A DNA stretch of 64,000 nt, taken from positions 124,001 through 188,000 of the forward strand of contig JADKAL010000003.1 of the NCBI GenBank assembly GCA_016715325.1. The letters run 5' to 3'. The notes below the pieces were generated by a model. It searched no databases and was not told the DNA's origin. It saw only the letters and a program-made list of their open reading frames with translations. The number at the start of each line of letters is the position of its first letter. Within the stretch, counting starts at the first letter, position 1. Source of the DNA: Methylococcaceae bacterium. Lineage in GTDB: Bacteria; Pseudomonadota; Gammaproteobacteria; Methylococcales; Methylomonadaceae. This document shows, piece by piece, positions 40,669-50,557 of the stretch. Both the position numbers and the translations under genes were made by a program.

Positions 40669-43600
40669 ATGTCCTCCAAACTTACTTGGCTACACCTTTC
40701 AGACATTCATTTTCATTCCGGCACCGAATGGCGCGATAGTATTATTCGTGATGGATTGATCGACTATCTTAAAGCAGAGTTTGAGGAAAATAATGCTCTA
40801 TATCCCGATCTGATTTTTTGTACGGGCGATATTGCTTTTGGTGAAACGGGTTCCTCGCCATTGACTGAACAATATGCTCAAGCTCAAGAGTTTTTCGATA
40901 AATTACGGACTGTGTGTGGGCGAGATGGTAATCCGCTACCGAAAGTACGCTTGTTTGTTGTGCCAGGAAACCATGACGTTAATCGACACAGTATTAATTC
41001 AGATGCACAAGAAACATTGACCCGCTGGGCTAAAGATCTAGAAGTTAAGAACCGTATCCGCACCATCAATCAGCGTTTTGAGAAACGATCAACTGAGTTC
41101 AAAGATGCCATTAAGCGGCTTGATGAATATGCCCAATTCCTCAAAGACTATCTGCCTCATCAGTCTGATTCAGATGGACGACATTGCTATGCACAGTTGG
41201 TTGACATTGATGGTTTAATAGTCGGTATCGCAGGATTTAATTCCGCTTGGACTTGTGCTGGGCCGGAAGATGATCGCACCATCTGGTTGGCTGCGCAGTG
41301 GCAATTTAATAACGCGAAGCCTCTCATTCAATCTGCCGATGTCCGTATAGGCTTGATTCATCATCCTGTCGATTGGTTTAATTTAGCTGACCGTGAAATT
41401 GCCACGCCACGTATTTCTACTGATTTTCATTTTTGGCTACACGGTCATAGCCACAACCAGTGGCTTGAGGATGGGCAAAGCCATATTACGATTGCTGCGG
41501 GGGCTTTAGGGGCGGAACAAAGTAATGAATTTGGTATCAATCTCGTTCAGCTCAATTTATCTACAGGTAGTGGCACAGCAGATTTACATGAGTACAAACA
41601 AGGCGAAGCAAGCTGGAAAGTCGCCACTCTTGCAGTACGTGCACCTAAAGGTCAATGGACGTTTAACTTGCCTGCCTTGAAACTAAAGCCAACTGTACAA
41701 CCAGCTTCCATATCCACACCTTCGATAACATCACTGCCAACTAAACGTGAGTTTAAGCTCTATGGTCGCGAACAATTACTGAAAGAAGCTTTAACCAAGC
41801 TCAATCAACAACCTGTTCTGTTGGTCTATGGGATGCGTGGTAATGGCAAATCAAAGCTTATTGAGGCATTAGGGCAGCATCAGCCTTTGTTAGGGAAAGA
41901 ATTGCACCGTTTTTCAGTGGATCACCATACAACGGCAGACCAGTTATTCCGTCAAATCGCCACCTTGTTAGGCGACACTTCAGAATTCCCTAAAGCTCCA
42001 CAAGGTGATATTGCGACTATTGCCGCCGAAATCAAACGTCGCTACAACAATCCACGTCCTGCATGGATATGGATTGAAAACGCCCATCATTTGTTAAACG
42101 CTAACGGATTTCGCCAATCTGACGTTGGTGTGTTGTTATTGGGTTTACATCGAGCATTAGGCAAGCACTGGCATTGGCTATTGGAGTTACGCGAACGACC
42201 TTTGAAAAACTTATTGGGTGGCATAGCCAATGAATGTGAAGTGCCAGGTTTGGACAAAGCCAGCCTTCAGGAATGGTTAAACGCCGCAACACCACAACAC
42301 GCACCAACGCCATGGCAATATAGTGGCGATGAAATGAAGCGTATTTATGGCTGGTTAGGGGGTGGTCATGGTGGCAAAGCCCATCCATTAGCAACGCAAT
42401 TACTCATTGAAGTTGCCAGTGGGCTAAATGAAACGCCACTCCTGGTCTTGCAGCGATACCGAGAACATCTTGATGAAGGCATTGAAAACTGCCTTATGGG
42501 CGATCTTTATTCCAATGTTTTAAATGATGCTGAGCAAACGCTTTTAAGAGCCTTGGCCTTGTATCGTAGTGCTATACCGCACGATCATATCGACACCTTA
42601 GAACAGCAATTAAGCATAACCGACGCATGGGAAGGTTTGGATCGACGTTGTTTGTTGTCAGTTAACGCAGGGCATTCCGAATATTATTTACACAGCTTTA
42701 TTACTGGTTGGTTACGAACCCGTCAGTTGAGCTACGCGATACAGGAGGAAGACGATAGCAGTGATTTTGCAGAAGGCACTAGCGCATCGAAAAAACAACA
42801 GGCCTGCGTTTTGCATCATTCCATTGCCAATTGCTGGTTACAGCAGCTGAGTAGCAGTAAGCGTATGACCAACCTTAATATAAACCGAGCTTTGGAAGCT
42901 TTTCATCACTTGATTGCTGCGGGCGCTGCTGAGCGTATCCAAATGATTGCGGTTGAATTACTCACGGGCAACAAAGACTGGGCGCAGCAGCGTATTAAAC
43001 AGTTGTATGAGCACCTTCATAAAACCCGTGCACCCATTGCAAAATCACGTGCAGCCCTAGAATATGCGGCCATATTGAATCCCGATGACCATAAAGTTCA
43101 GCGTTTTTTAGGTGAATGTTGGGTTAAAGAAGAGGGTGGGAAAAGTAGTAAGGCATTAGCTTGTTTTGAAAATGCTTGCCGTCTGAATCCCCGTTTCCCT
43201 CAATACTGGGCTAATTTGGGTAAAGCCTTATTGAATCATGGGAGGGCAGGAGCTGAAGATTTTCTAAAACGCTTGGTGACGCTGGCACAAGAGCACCCTA
43301 ATGCAATTGATGACCATGTGCGTGCCATTCAGTCGGATTGTTGTGATCTTTTAGGTGATTCCCCAACAGCCTCAGTAATACGCCTGCAAGCCATCAATGC
43401 GGGCAGCAAAAATGCCGCGTTCTACACCGATGAAGCCAAGGCAAGGTGGGAAGCCGGGGATAGCGCAGGCGCACTGTCCATCCTTGACCAAGCAAAAAGC
43501 AACGGTTGTGCTGATGACTACATAACTTCCCTGCGTGCCAGTATTTTGCAAGAAAGCGACCCGAAACAAGCCACCGAAATACGCCTGCAAGCCATCAATG

Positions 43601-44555
43601 CGGGCAGCAAAAATGCCGTGTTCTACACCGATGAAGCTAAAGCAAGGTGGGAAGCCGGGGATAGCGCAGGCGCACTGTCCATCCTTGATCAGGCAACAAA
43701 CAACGGTTGTGCTAACGACTACATAACTTCCCTGCGTGCCAGTATTTTGCAAGAAAGCGACCCGAAACAAGCCACCGAAATACGCCTGCAAGCCATCAAT
43801 GCGGGCAGCAAAAATGCCGCGTTCTACACCGATGAAGCCAAGGCAAGGTGGGAAGCCGGGGATAGCGCAGGCGCACTGTCCATCCTTGACCAAGCAAAAA
43901 GCAACGGTTGTGCTGATGACTACATAACTTCCCTGCGTGCCAGTATTTTGCAAGAAAGCGACCCGAAACAAGCCACCGAAATACGCCTGCAAGCCATCAA
44001 TGCGGGCAGCAAAAATGCCGCGTTCTACACCGATGAAGCCAAGGCAAGGTGGGAAGCCGGGGATAGCGCAGGCGCACTGTCCATCCTTGACCAAGCAAAA
44101 GCAACGGTTGTGCTGATGACTACATAACTTCCCTGCGTGCCAGTATTTTGCAAGAAAGCGACCCACAACAAGCCACCGAAATACGCCTGCAAGCCATCAA
44201 TGCGGGCAGCAAAAATGCCGCGTTCTACACCGATGAAGCCAAGGCAAGGTGGGAAGCCGGGGATAGCGCAGGCGCACTGTCCATCCTTGACCAAGCAAAA
44301 AGCAACGGTTGTGCTGATGACTACATAACTTCCCTGCGTGCCAGTATTTTGCAAGAAAGCGACCCACAACAAGCCACCGAAATACGCCTGCAAGCCATCA
44401 ATGCGGGCAGCAAAAATGCCGTGTTCTACACCGATGAAGCTAAAGCAAGGTGGAAAGCCGGGGATAGCGCAGGCGCACTGTCCATCCTTGACCAAGCAAA
44501 AAGCAACGGTTGTGCTGATGACTACATAACAGCCCTGCGTGCCAATATCTTGTAA
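40669..44555 (+). CDS. Metallophosphoesterase / P-loop NTPase / TPR protein, predicted STAND-type defence protein
   Basis: 1295 codons after repair. Residues 1-~265 are a calcineurin-like phosphoesterase with all metal motifs: SDIH (D12, H14), GDIAF (D54), GNHD (101-103) and HGHSH (258-262). Residues ~360-640 form a P-loop NTPase: Walker [10 protein letters not shown] (388-396) and Walker-B-like WIWIENAH. A helical region and TPRs follow ([20 protein letters not shown]), then six 67-residue repeats to the end. The effector-NTPase-repeat order is that of STAND antiviral sensors. A one-base loss at 44097-44100 (four A where sister repeats have five) splits the frame at 44127. It lies between hsdM and hsdR remnants. 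The ligand and cleaved substrate are unknown. Confidence 0.8.
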
Positions 44556-44571
44556 CAAACTGACCCGAAAC
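43381..44571 (+). repeat. Six tandem 201-bp repeats in the NTPase gene
   Basis: Units start at 43381, 43582, 43783, 43984, 44184 and 44385, each opening CGCCTGCAAGCCATCAATGC. Spacing is 201 bases except one of 200, which marks the frameshift. Units are nearly identical in DNA, including third positions; unit 2 is the most divergent (ACAAACAACGG, GCTAACGAC), and the junctions before units 5 and 6 carry CCACAACAA for CCGAAACAA. The encoded 67-residue unit ([20 protein letters not shown]...) is TPR-like. Such identity means recent expansion or gene conversion. Confidence 0.95.
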
Positions 44572-44721
44572 AGCTGGTCGGCGCGGGAAAGCGTGCGCGC
44601 AAAATTACGGTTGATGGTGAAGCGGATTTTGCGAAAATATAAATATCCGCCGGATCAGCAAGAGTCTGCTGTTGAATTAGTCTTGCTTCAGGCGCAGGCT
44701 TTGGGGGAAGCTTGGGCTTAA
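44572..44721 (+). pseudogene. hsdR fragment (type I restriction subunit, 3' end)
   Basis: Reading [20 protein letters not shown] then [20 protein letters not shown] to the stop at 44721 gives the characteristic C-terminal tail of HsdR. The rest of hsdR and all of hsdS are missing. The fragment begins 17 bases after the stop of the NTPase gene, in a different frame, which places the recombination junction near 44572. Confidence 0.85.
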
Positions 44722-44789
44722 ATAGTTATTTGGAGACACAGTATACTCAATCCATTTTTCTTAAAATAAAGACTAAAATTTCTGTTAGT

Positions 44790-46061
44790 CTAATTAATAG
44801 TAACAATCGGCAAACACTCCCACCGTGTCGTATAAGCAGGTGACTTCAACTGTTGCCGCATCTGCCACCTCGCACTTAAGCCTTGGCTGGCATAGCGGAT
44901 GGAATGCCTGCCGTGGGCGTGGTTGATGGCATCCAGCACCGTCATTAGGCGTTCGGATTTTGGGTTATCGTTTGAATCATCCTGAAACAGCGAAAGCTGT
45001 TGCATCCCATTCGGCATCAGGTCGGGGAGTAATATTCCCGCCCGTTGGTACTCATATCCTGGCCTGTATATCCGCTCAAGTCCTGCCAAAGCAGTGCGGA
45101 TCAGTAAGCCCGTATCTTGGGTGGGCTGGTCAAGGCTTATCGTGATGGCGTTGTTGTAAGACGGCTTGTCGAGCGCGAACGGGCTGGTATGGATGAATAC
45201 GCATAAGGTTTGGGTACACAGGTTTTGCGAGCGTAGCTTTTCCGCGCTGCGGGTGGCAAACACCGACACCGCCGCCCGTAATTCAGGCAAGGTGCTTAAG
45301 CGTGTGCCGAAGCTGCGGGAAGTCAGGATTTGTTTGCGCTTAGGCGCGATCATTTCCAGCGGAATACAGGGGATTTCGTTCAGCTCCCTTACCATCCGTT
45401 CAAGCACTACACCGAATTGTTTGCGGATTAATTGGATATTGGCTTGTTTAAGCGCCAGGACGTTATCAATCCTTATCCGGTTTAAGCGTTTACCCAAGCC
45501 CGATGATATGCCCCACAGTTCCTTAACCGGAAGGGTTGCCAGTAGCTTATCCGGTTCGGCAAGGGTATTCCAAACCAACACCGAACCGTTACCGGCAATG
45601 CCTTTCTTTGCCAATTTATTCGCCAGCTTTGCCAGTGTCTTCGTCGGCGCAATGCCGATGGATACCGGAATGCCCGTGCCTTGCTTTACCGTCTTGGCTA
45701 TTGTGTTGCTGTAAGTAGTCAAGTCTTGGGAAAAGCCGGATAAATCCAGAAAGCATTCGTCAATCGAATAGACTTCCATTGTTGGGGTAAACCTGCCCAA
45801 GACTTGCATCACACGTCGGGACATATCGCCATACAGCGCATAGTTTGAAGATAATATTTTGATATTATGTTGTTTGATGAGGTCGGGAATCTTGAAATAA
45901 GGCGTACCCATTGCCACGCCTAATTTTTTAATTTCCTCGCTACGGGCAATAATACAGCCGTCGTTATTGCTGAGGATACCGACCGGCTTGCCTTCCAGCG
46001 ACGGCTGGAACACGCGCTCGCAAGACACATAAAAATTGTTGCAATCGACCAAAGCAATCAT
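44790..46061 (-). CDS. umuC: DNA polymerase V catalytic subunit UmuC
   Basis: Y-family polymerase, 423 residues (E. coli 422). The N-terminus has the metal-binding ALVDCNNFYVSCERVFQP and VGILSNNDGCIIAR; the second acidic site is SIDECFLDL. The little-finger region and C-terminal tail are complete. It acts in SOS translesion synthesis with UmuD'. It lies six bases after umuD. Mobile elements often carry umuDC, and its position at the end of the island suggests it came with it. Confidence 0.96.
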   Translation of the reverse strand: MIALVDCNNFYVSCERVFQPSLEGKPVGILSNNDGCIIARSEEIKKLGVAMGTPYFKIPDLIKQHNIKILSSNYALYGDMSRRVMQVLGRFTPTMEVYSIDECFLDLSGFSQDLTTYSNTIAKTVKQGTGIPVSIGIAPTKTLAKLANKLAKKGIAGNGSVLVWNTLAEPDKLLATLPVKELWGISSGLGKRLNRIRIDNVLALKQANIQLIRKQFGVVLERMVRELNEIPCIPLEMIAPKRKQILTSRSFGTRLSTLPELRAAVSVFATRSAEKLRSQNLCTQTLCVFIHTSPFALDKPSYNNAITISLDQPTQDTGLLIRTALAGLERIYRPGYEYQRAGILLPDLMPNGMQQLSLFQDDSNDNPKSERLMTVLDAINHAHGRHSIRYASQGLSARWQMRQQLKSPAYTTRWECLPIVTIN

Positions 46062-46067
46062 AGCGAT

Positions 46068-46499
46068 TCACGAAAGATTGCTGACCTTATGAATAGCATG
46101 AACCACTACGCCCCACACATGCAGTTCCGAGCCTTCCTTGATCGGAATCGGCTTATAGTTGGGATTCGCCGGATAAAGCCACGGCTTGCCCAGCTTGACG
46201 ACCAGGCGTTTTACCGTCAATTGGCCTGCCACTGCCGCAATCACAATATCGTTATCCTTGGGTGTTAAAGAACGGTCTACAATCAATAAGTCTTTGTCGA
46301 ATATCCCGGCTTGTTGCATGGAATCGCCTTTTGCCCTGACAAAAAACGTTTCGGAAGGGTGGGCGATAAGGTATTCGTTTAAGTCCAATTCGGCTTCCAG
46401 ATGGTCGTCGGCGGGGGATGCAAAGCCAGCGGCAACGCTGGAACTGAACAAAGGTATCTTAAGTGAAGTATTGAATAAGGGGGTGATGTAATGCGACAT
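46068..46499 (-). CDS. umuD: UmuD, self-cleaving subunit of DNA polymerase V
   Basis: 143 residues (E. coli 139). The cleavage site is Ala-Gly in VAAGFASPADD; the Ser-Lys dyad is seen as AKGDSMQQAG and LTVKRLVV. RecA filament promotes cleavage to UmuD'. No recognisable CTGT-N8-ACAG LexA box is visible in the 114 bases upstream, so SOS control here is assumed from the family and not shown. Confidence 0.96.
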   Translation of the reverse strand: MSHYITPLFNTSLKIPLFSSSVAAGFASPADDHLEAELDLNEYLIAHPSETFFVRAKGDSMQQAGIFDKDLLIVDRSLTPKDNDIVIAAVAGQLTVKRLVVKLGKPWLYPANPNYKPIPIKEGSELHVWGVVVHAIHKVSNLS

Positions 46500-46613
46500 A
46501 TTACAGTCCAGCGGTGTACGATAAGAGCTATACTATAAACCAATATGTTTTGTATTTGTTCTTATTATTTTACCTCTTATCCAAAGTCGATGATTTAGCG
46601 AGATTTAAAGTTT

Positions 46614-47294
46614 ATGTGCGGACGATTTGCTCTTTACACCGATCCGATAGCGCTAGCTAAGAAGTTCCAGACCGAAAACCTGCTGGAATTGTCGCCGAGC
46701 TATAACATTGCGCCATCGCAAGCAATCCCGATTATCCGAAATGAGCAAGGCCATCGCTTATTTGCAATGGCAAAATGGGGCTTGATTCCTTCATGGGCGA
46801 AAGAAATCAATACCGGTTACAGTACGATCAATGCAAGGTCAGAAACGGTGGCGGAAAAGCCTGCGTTCCGCTCTGCCTTTCAACACCGACGCTGTTTGAT
46901 ACCCGCCAATGGCTTTTTTGAATGGCAGGAAATCGCCAATAGTAAAATCAAACAACCGTGGTACATCAGCCTGAAAAATCAAGAACCGATGGCCTTGGCG
47001 GGGTTATGGGAACACTGGCAGGGCAGGGATGGTAGCGAGATTGAATCCTGTACCATCATCGTGACAGTAGGCAACGAACTGATGCAACCCATCCATGACC
47101 GGATGCCTGTGATTTTATCTCCGGAACATTGGGATACATGGCTGGATTCTGCCAACACTAACAAACAGGGCTTGCAAACCTTGCTTAACCAATACCCCGC
47201 CGAAGAAATGGACGCTTGGCCTGTCAGTACGGTGGTGAACAGCCTTAGGCATAATGGCGAGGGATGTATTGGCCGTATTGAACATAGCGGTTAG
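46614..47294 (+). CDS. SRAP-family protein (YedK/HMCES), abasic-site DNA-protein crosslink sensor
   Basis: 226 residues. MCGRFALY exposes Cys2, which forms a covalent thiazolidine with abasic sites in single-stranded DNA. Other family residues are seen in PSYNIAPSQAIPI, the Asn-Ala-Arg-Ser-Glu stretch (INARSETVAEKPAF), GFFEWQ and the conserved His in PIHDRMPVIL. It diverges from umuD across 114 bases, so three DNA-damage genes form one cluster. The frame is intact. Confidence 0.93.
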   Translation: MCGRFALYTDPIALAKKFQTENLLELSPSYNIAPSQAIPIIRNEQGHRLFAMAKWGLIPSWAKEINTGYSTINARSETVAEKPAFRSAFQHRRCLIPANGFFEWQEIANSKIKQPWYISLKNQEPMALAGLWEHWQGRDGSEIESCTIIVTVGNELMQPIHDRMPVILSPEHWDTWLDSANTNKQGLQTLLNQYPAEEMDAWPVSTVVNSLRHNGEGCIGRIEHSG

Positions 47295-47698
47295 CTGCGT
47301 AGGTTTTTTGCTTAACGCTGGTGCAGCAATATAACGTTTGAAGAATCCATATTGCCCAGCAAATCTAACCGTTCCCCTAGTACACGCCATGCTATAGATT
47401 CGGCCCTATGAAATATTAACTTCCGTTCGTCTTGAGCCTGTCGAAAGGCGGTCTGTGCTTCGACTCGCTCAGCACGAACGATTCAGACTTTAAAAGGCCG
47501 AACCAATAAGGTGTGTCGGCTTCCATGCCTAACCAAAATCTATACGGTTTTTCGGTGCTTAAACAGAATTTTCAATAGGATTTTTTCTGGGTGTAATCGA
47601 GCGTCTTGGCTCTGTTCGTGTTTTACATGGATAAGAAATGTTATACTGCCGACTTTTTCTATAAGCTAGCTTAATCAAAGCATATTTAGCGAGGGTTT
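47295..47698. other. Intergenic region with a dispersed repeat
   Basis: 404 bases marking the end of the accessory island. It holds the repeat copy at 47423-47499 and AT-rich DNA before the glycosyltransferase. I searched by eye for a second copy of the tRNA-Pro 3' end (an attachment-site repeat) and found none. Confidence 0.5.
47423..47499. repeat. Dispersed palindromic repeat, copy 2
   Basis: Begins CCGTTCGTCTTGAGCCTGTC and ends ATTCAGACTTTAAAAGGCC. The two halves (TTCGTCTTGAGCCTGTCGAA and CTTCGACTCGCTCAGCACGA) are imperfect inverted arms, so the unit can form a long hairpin. It shares its second half almost exactly with the copy at 20264-20360. Confidence 0.8.
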
Positions 47699-48433
47699 GT
47701 GCAAGTTTCAATCGTAGTTCCTGTCCACAACGAAGCTGAAAATATCGATCCATTAATTGAAGAAATCGTCACTGCCATGAAAGGGGCGGAAGCTCACGAG
47801 ATTATTTATGTCGATGACGGCAGCAGCGACCGGACAGCCGACGTATTATCTCAAGCGCTTAAGCGTGTCGGAACGTTAAAAGTCATTCGGCATGAATATA
47901 GTTGCGGACAAAGTACGGCTGTCCGTAGCGGTATAAAAGCGGCAAAGTACCCCTGTATAGCGACTTTGGACGGCGACGGACAAAACGATCCGGCTGATAT
48001 TCCTCGGCTTTATCATAAGTTGATGGAGCTGAATCAAGACGACAAAAGTTTATGGATGGTGGCAGGGTGGCGGAATAAACGGCACGATTCGGCTTGGAAA
48101 CTCTTTTCTTCAAAATTTGCCAATGCTGTTAGGTCGACATTGCTAGGCGACAACACGCCCGATACTGGGTGCGGGCTGAAAGTTTTTTTCAGAGATAACT
48201 ATTTAGATCTGCCTTACTTCGATCATATGCACCGGTTCTTACCTGCTTTAATCATCAGAGCGGGCGGTAAAGTGGTTTCGGAGCCGGTCAATCATAGACC
48301 GAGAACGCAAGGTTACTCGAAATACGGTACGTTAGACCGTTTATGGGCGGGTATTACCGATTTAATGGGTGTAATGTGGTTAATTAGGCGGGCGAAACTA
48401 CCGAAAACAGAGGAATTACAACGTGGTGTTTGA
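47699..48433 (+). CDS. Family 2 glycosyltransferase (dolichyl/undecaprenyl-phosphate sugar transferase type)
   Basis: 244 residues from GTG at 47699. The GT-A core is clear: VSIVVPVHNEAENIDPLIEE, YVDDGSSDRT, TLDGDGQNDP (the DxD-like metal site) and DTGCGLKVFFRD. No C-terminal membrane helices are present, as in ArnC-like soluble versions. It overlaps the next gene by 11 bases. With the LpxB N-terminal-like protein and the GT39 protein it forms a three-gene unit that probably builds a polyprenyl-phosphate sugar and moves it onto lipid A or another glycan. Confidence 0.9.
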   Translation: MQVSIVVPVHNEAENIDPLIEEIVTAMKGAEAHEIIYVDDGSSDRTADVLSQALKRVGTLKVIRHEYSCGQSTAVRSGIKAAKYPCIATLDGDGQNDPADIPRLYHKLMELNQDDKSLWMVAGWRNKRHDSAWKLFSSKFANAVRSTLLGDNTPDTGCGLKVFFRDNYLDLPYFDHMHRFLPALIIRAGGKVVSEPVNHRPRTQGYSKYGTLDRLWAGITDLMGVMWLIRRAKLPKTEELQRGV

Positions 48434-48707
48434 CGAAAAAACAATTTGGCTGGCTATCGGATTTTTAGGGCAAGGCCTATTTTCAGCGCGTTTTATCGTG
48501 CAATGGATTTCTAGCGAGCGCCAGAAAAAAAGCATTATTCCCGTTGCTTTTTGGTATTTCAGCATTGCCGGCGGCGCCACTTTGCTTGCCTACGCAATTC
48601 ATATCAAAGACCCGGTCATTATTTTGGGGCAAGCGACCGGTTTATTTGTTTATTTACGAAATTTGTACTTTGTTGCGTACGAACGCAAAAATCTAAAACC
48701 CGAATAA
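48423..48707 (+). CDS. Small membrane protein with lipid A biosynthesis N-terminal domain
   Basis: 94 residues, three membrane segments, starting at GTG inside the end of the GT2 gene. ARFIVQWISSERQKKSIIPV and ATGLFVYLRNLYF are the signatures of the LpxAB N-terminal (lab_N) family. These stand-alone proteins often sit between a GT2 and an ArnT-like GT39 and may act as flippase subunits; that role is inferred. Confidence 0.9.
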   Translation: MVFDEKTIWLAIGFLGQGLFSARFIVQWISSERQKKSIIPVAFWYFSIAGGATLLAYAIHIKDPVIILGQATGLFVYLRNLYFVAYERKNLKPE

Positions 48708-48720
48708 TCCGCGATTTTAG

Positions 48721-50348
48721 ATGTTGTCACGGATCCCTCATCGGCTTTTTTTAGCGCTGCTATGGGCTGCACTGACTTTTGTTAGTCTGTTCATACGGCC
48801 TTTGTTTCCCATAGATGAAACCCGCTACGCCGCAGTGGCGTGGGAAATGTGGTGCCGGAATGATTTTCTCGTGCCGTATCTAAATGGCGAAACCTACAGT
48901 CATAAGCCGCCGTTATTATTCTGGTTAATGCAATTGAGCTGGTGGCTTTTGGGGGTGAACGACTGGTCGCTACGTGTCATTGCGCCTATGTTTTCACTTG
49001 CATCGCTTTATCTTTCGGCGGCAGTGGCAGGAATGCTTTGGCCGGAGAGAAGAGACATCGCAGCGTTATCGCCTTATATCTTGTTAGGTTCTTTTTTTTG
49101 GATGATCTACGGAACCTTAACGATGTTCGACATCATGTTGAGTTTCTTTGCGTTGCTTGGCATCTACGCGTTATCGATAATGGCGCGGAAGGGCGTCTCT
49201 TTTAAACGGTCTTTATTGCTCGGCTTTGCAATAGGCGGCGGCTTACTGACAAAAGGACCTGTCATTCTCTTGCATATTTTGCCTTTAGCCTTGTCGGCGC
49301 CTTGGTTGTTGAAGCCGCTTCCAATCGGATTTAATCGAAAGCAATGGTATCTTGCTTTGTTACTAGCGATAATCATTGGAGCTGCGCTAGCCTTAAGTTG
49401 GGCGATTCCAGCCGGGTTTGCGGGTGGGGAAGCCTATCGAAAAGCGATTTTTCTCGGACAAACAAGCGGTCGGATCGTCGATTCGTTCGCCCATAAGCTG
49501 CCTTGGTGGTGGTATTTTGAGCTTTTACCTATCATTTTGCTGCCGTGGATATTAATTAAACCTTTTTGGACAGGCTTAGCTAAACTCAAAAAAGACGATT
49601 TCGGATGCCGCTTTTGTATGCTGTGGGCGCTTCCGGTATTCGTCGCCTTTTCGCTGGTCAGTGGAAAGCGAATCCATTATTTGCTGCCGTTATTACCCGC
49701 GGTAGCATTGCTCCTTGCATGGGCATTAACCCAGAACTCTGAAGTAAATGGGCGGCGTTCTCTCATCGGTGTGATTCTCATTTACGGCCTGCTCGGGCTA
49801 ATTTTAAGCTGTTTGACGTGGCTGAATACGCTTTATTCTTGGAAGGTAGAGTTAAATTCATTGTCGTCTTTCTGGGGTCTGGCATTGGTATTGATTGCGG
49901 TTTTTTAGGAATAAAAAAAGTCGCATCTGCCGAAGAATTCGTGCGTAATATCTGTGTTGCCGGTATAGCTTCAGCGCTTTTAATCGCAGGCGGTTACTTT
50001 CAAATCCAGGGTTTCCGGTACGATACAGCGCCGCCCGCTCAAAAAATTGCCGGGTTAATGAGTGAAAATCGCGCCGTCGCGTTTTTTGGAAGTAAATACC
50101 ACGGTCAATTTCATTTTGCAGGACGTTTAACTCAGCCGATACAGGTTATTGCTAGCCGGGAAGGCTTAATCGATTTTGCGCACAACCATTTAACCGGATT
50201 CGTGCTTGTGGAATACAAAGAACCGCCGGAAATTCCTGAAACCATCATGTCATATCATTTTGCTTTTAAAAATCACATGATAGGATTTATAGCGTGCCAA
50301 TCGCTGATCGACCATCCGCAAATAGTCTCTAAATTAACACCGGCTTGA
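48721..50348 (+). CDS. ArnT-like family 39 glycosyltransferase (frame broken by a one-base loss)
   Basis: 542 codons after repair. PIDETRYAAVAWEMW carries the catalytic acidic residue of ArnT/PMT enzymes in the first periplasmic loop; SHKPPLLFWLMQLSWWLLG and LTKGPVILLH are further family motifs. About eleven membrane segments are seen. The frame ends early at 49908 after LVLIAVF, where six T stand at 49901-49906; adding one T continues into LGIKKVASAEEFVRN and the soluble C-terminal domain ending at 50348. It would transfer a sugar from a polyprenyl carrier, probably onto lipid A. Confidence 0.87.
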
Positions 50349-50557
50349 TTTTGCGATTTGCTGGTGTTTTAAAAGTAATAAATTTTTTCAAGGTAAAATA
50401 ACGTTTTCGACGTAAAGCCTACAATTTGTTACAATTGCTAATTAATCGAATATACGAAAAGGGCGTACATTTTAAATTAACGAGGACTGTTATCTTATTT
50501 TCAAGATAGCAAACAATAATAAAGCCCGTATTCCGGTACACCTAATAATAAGGATTA

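Noticed and set aside
43372..44558. Long open frames on the minus strand across the repeats
   Set aside because: They are open only because the 201-bp unit happens to lack stops in that frame; the plus-strand frame continues a conserved protein.
43381..44571. CRISPR array
   Set aside because: Units are 201 bp, coding and adjacent, with no short repeats or variable spacers.
46500..46613. LexA box between umuD and the SRAP gene
   Set aside because: I looked for CTGT-N8-ACAG on both strands and found no acceptable match.
37911..47698. Second attachment site matching the tRNA-Pro 3' end
   Set aside because: No repeat of the T-arm/acceptor sequence was seen in the window.
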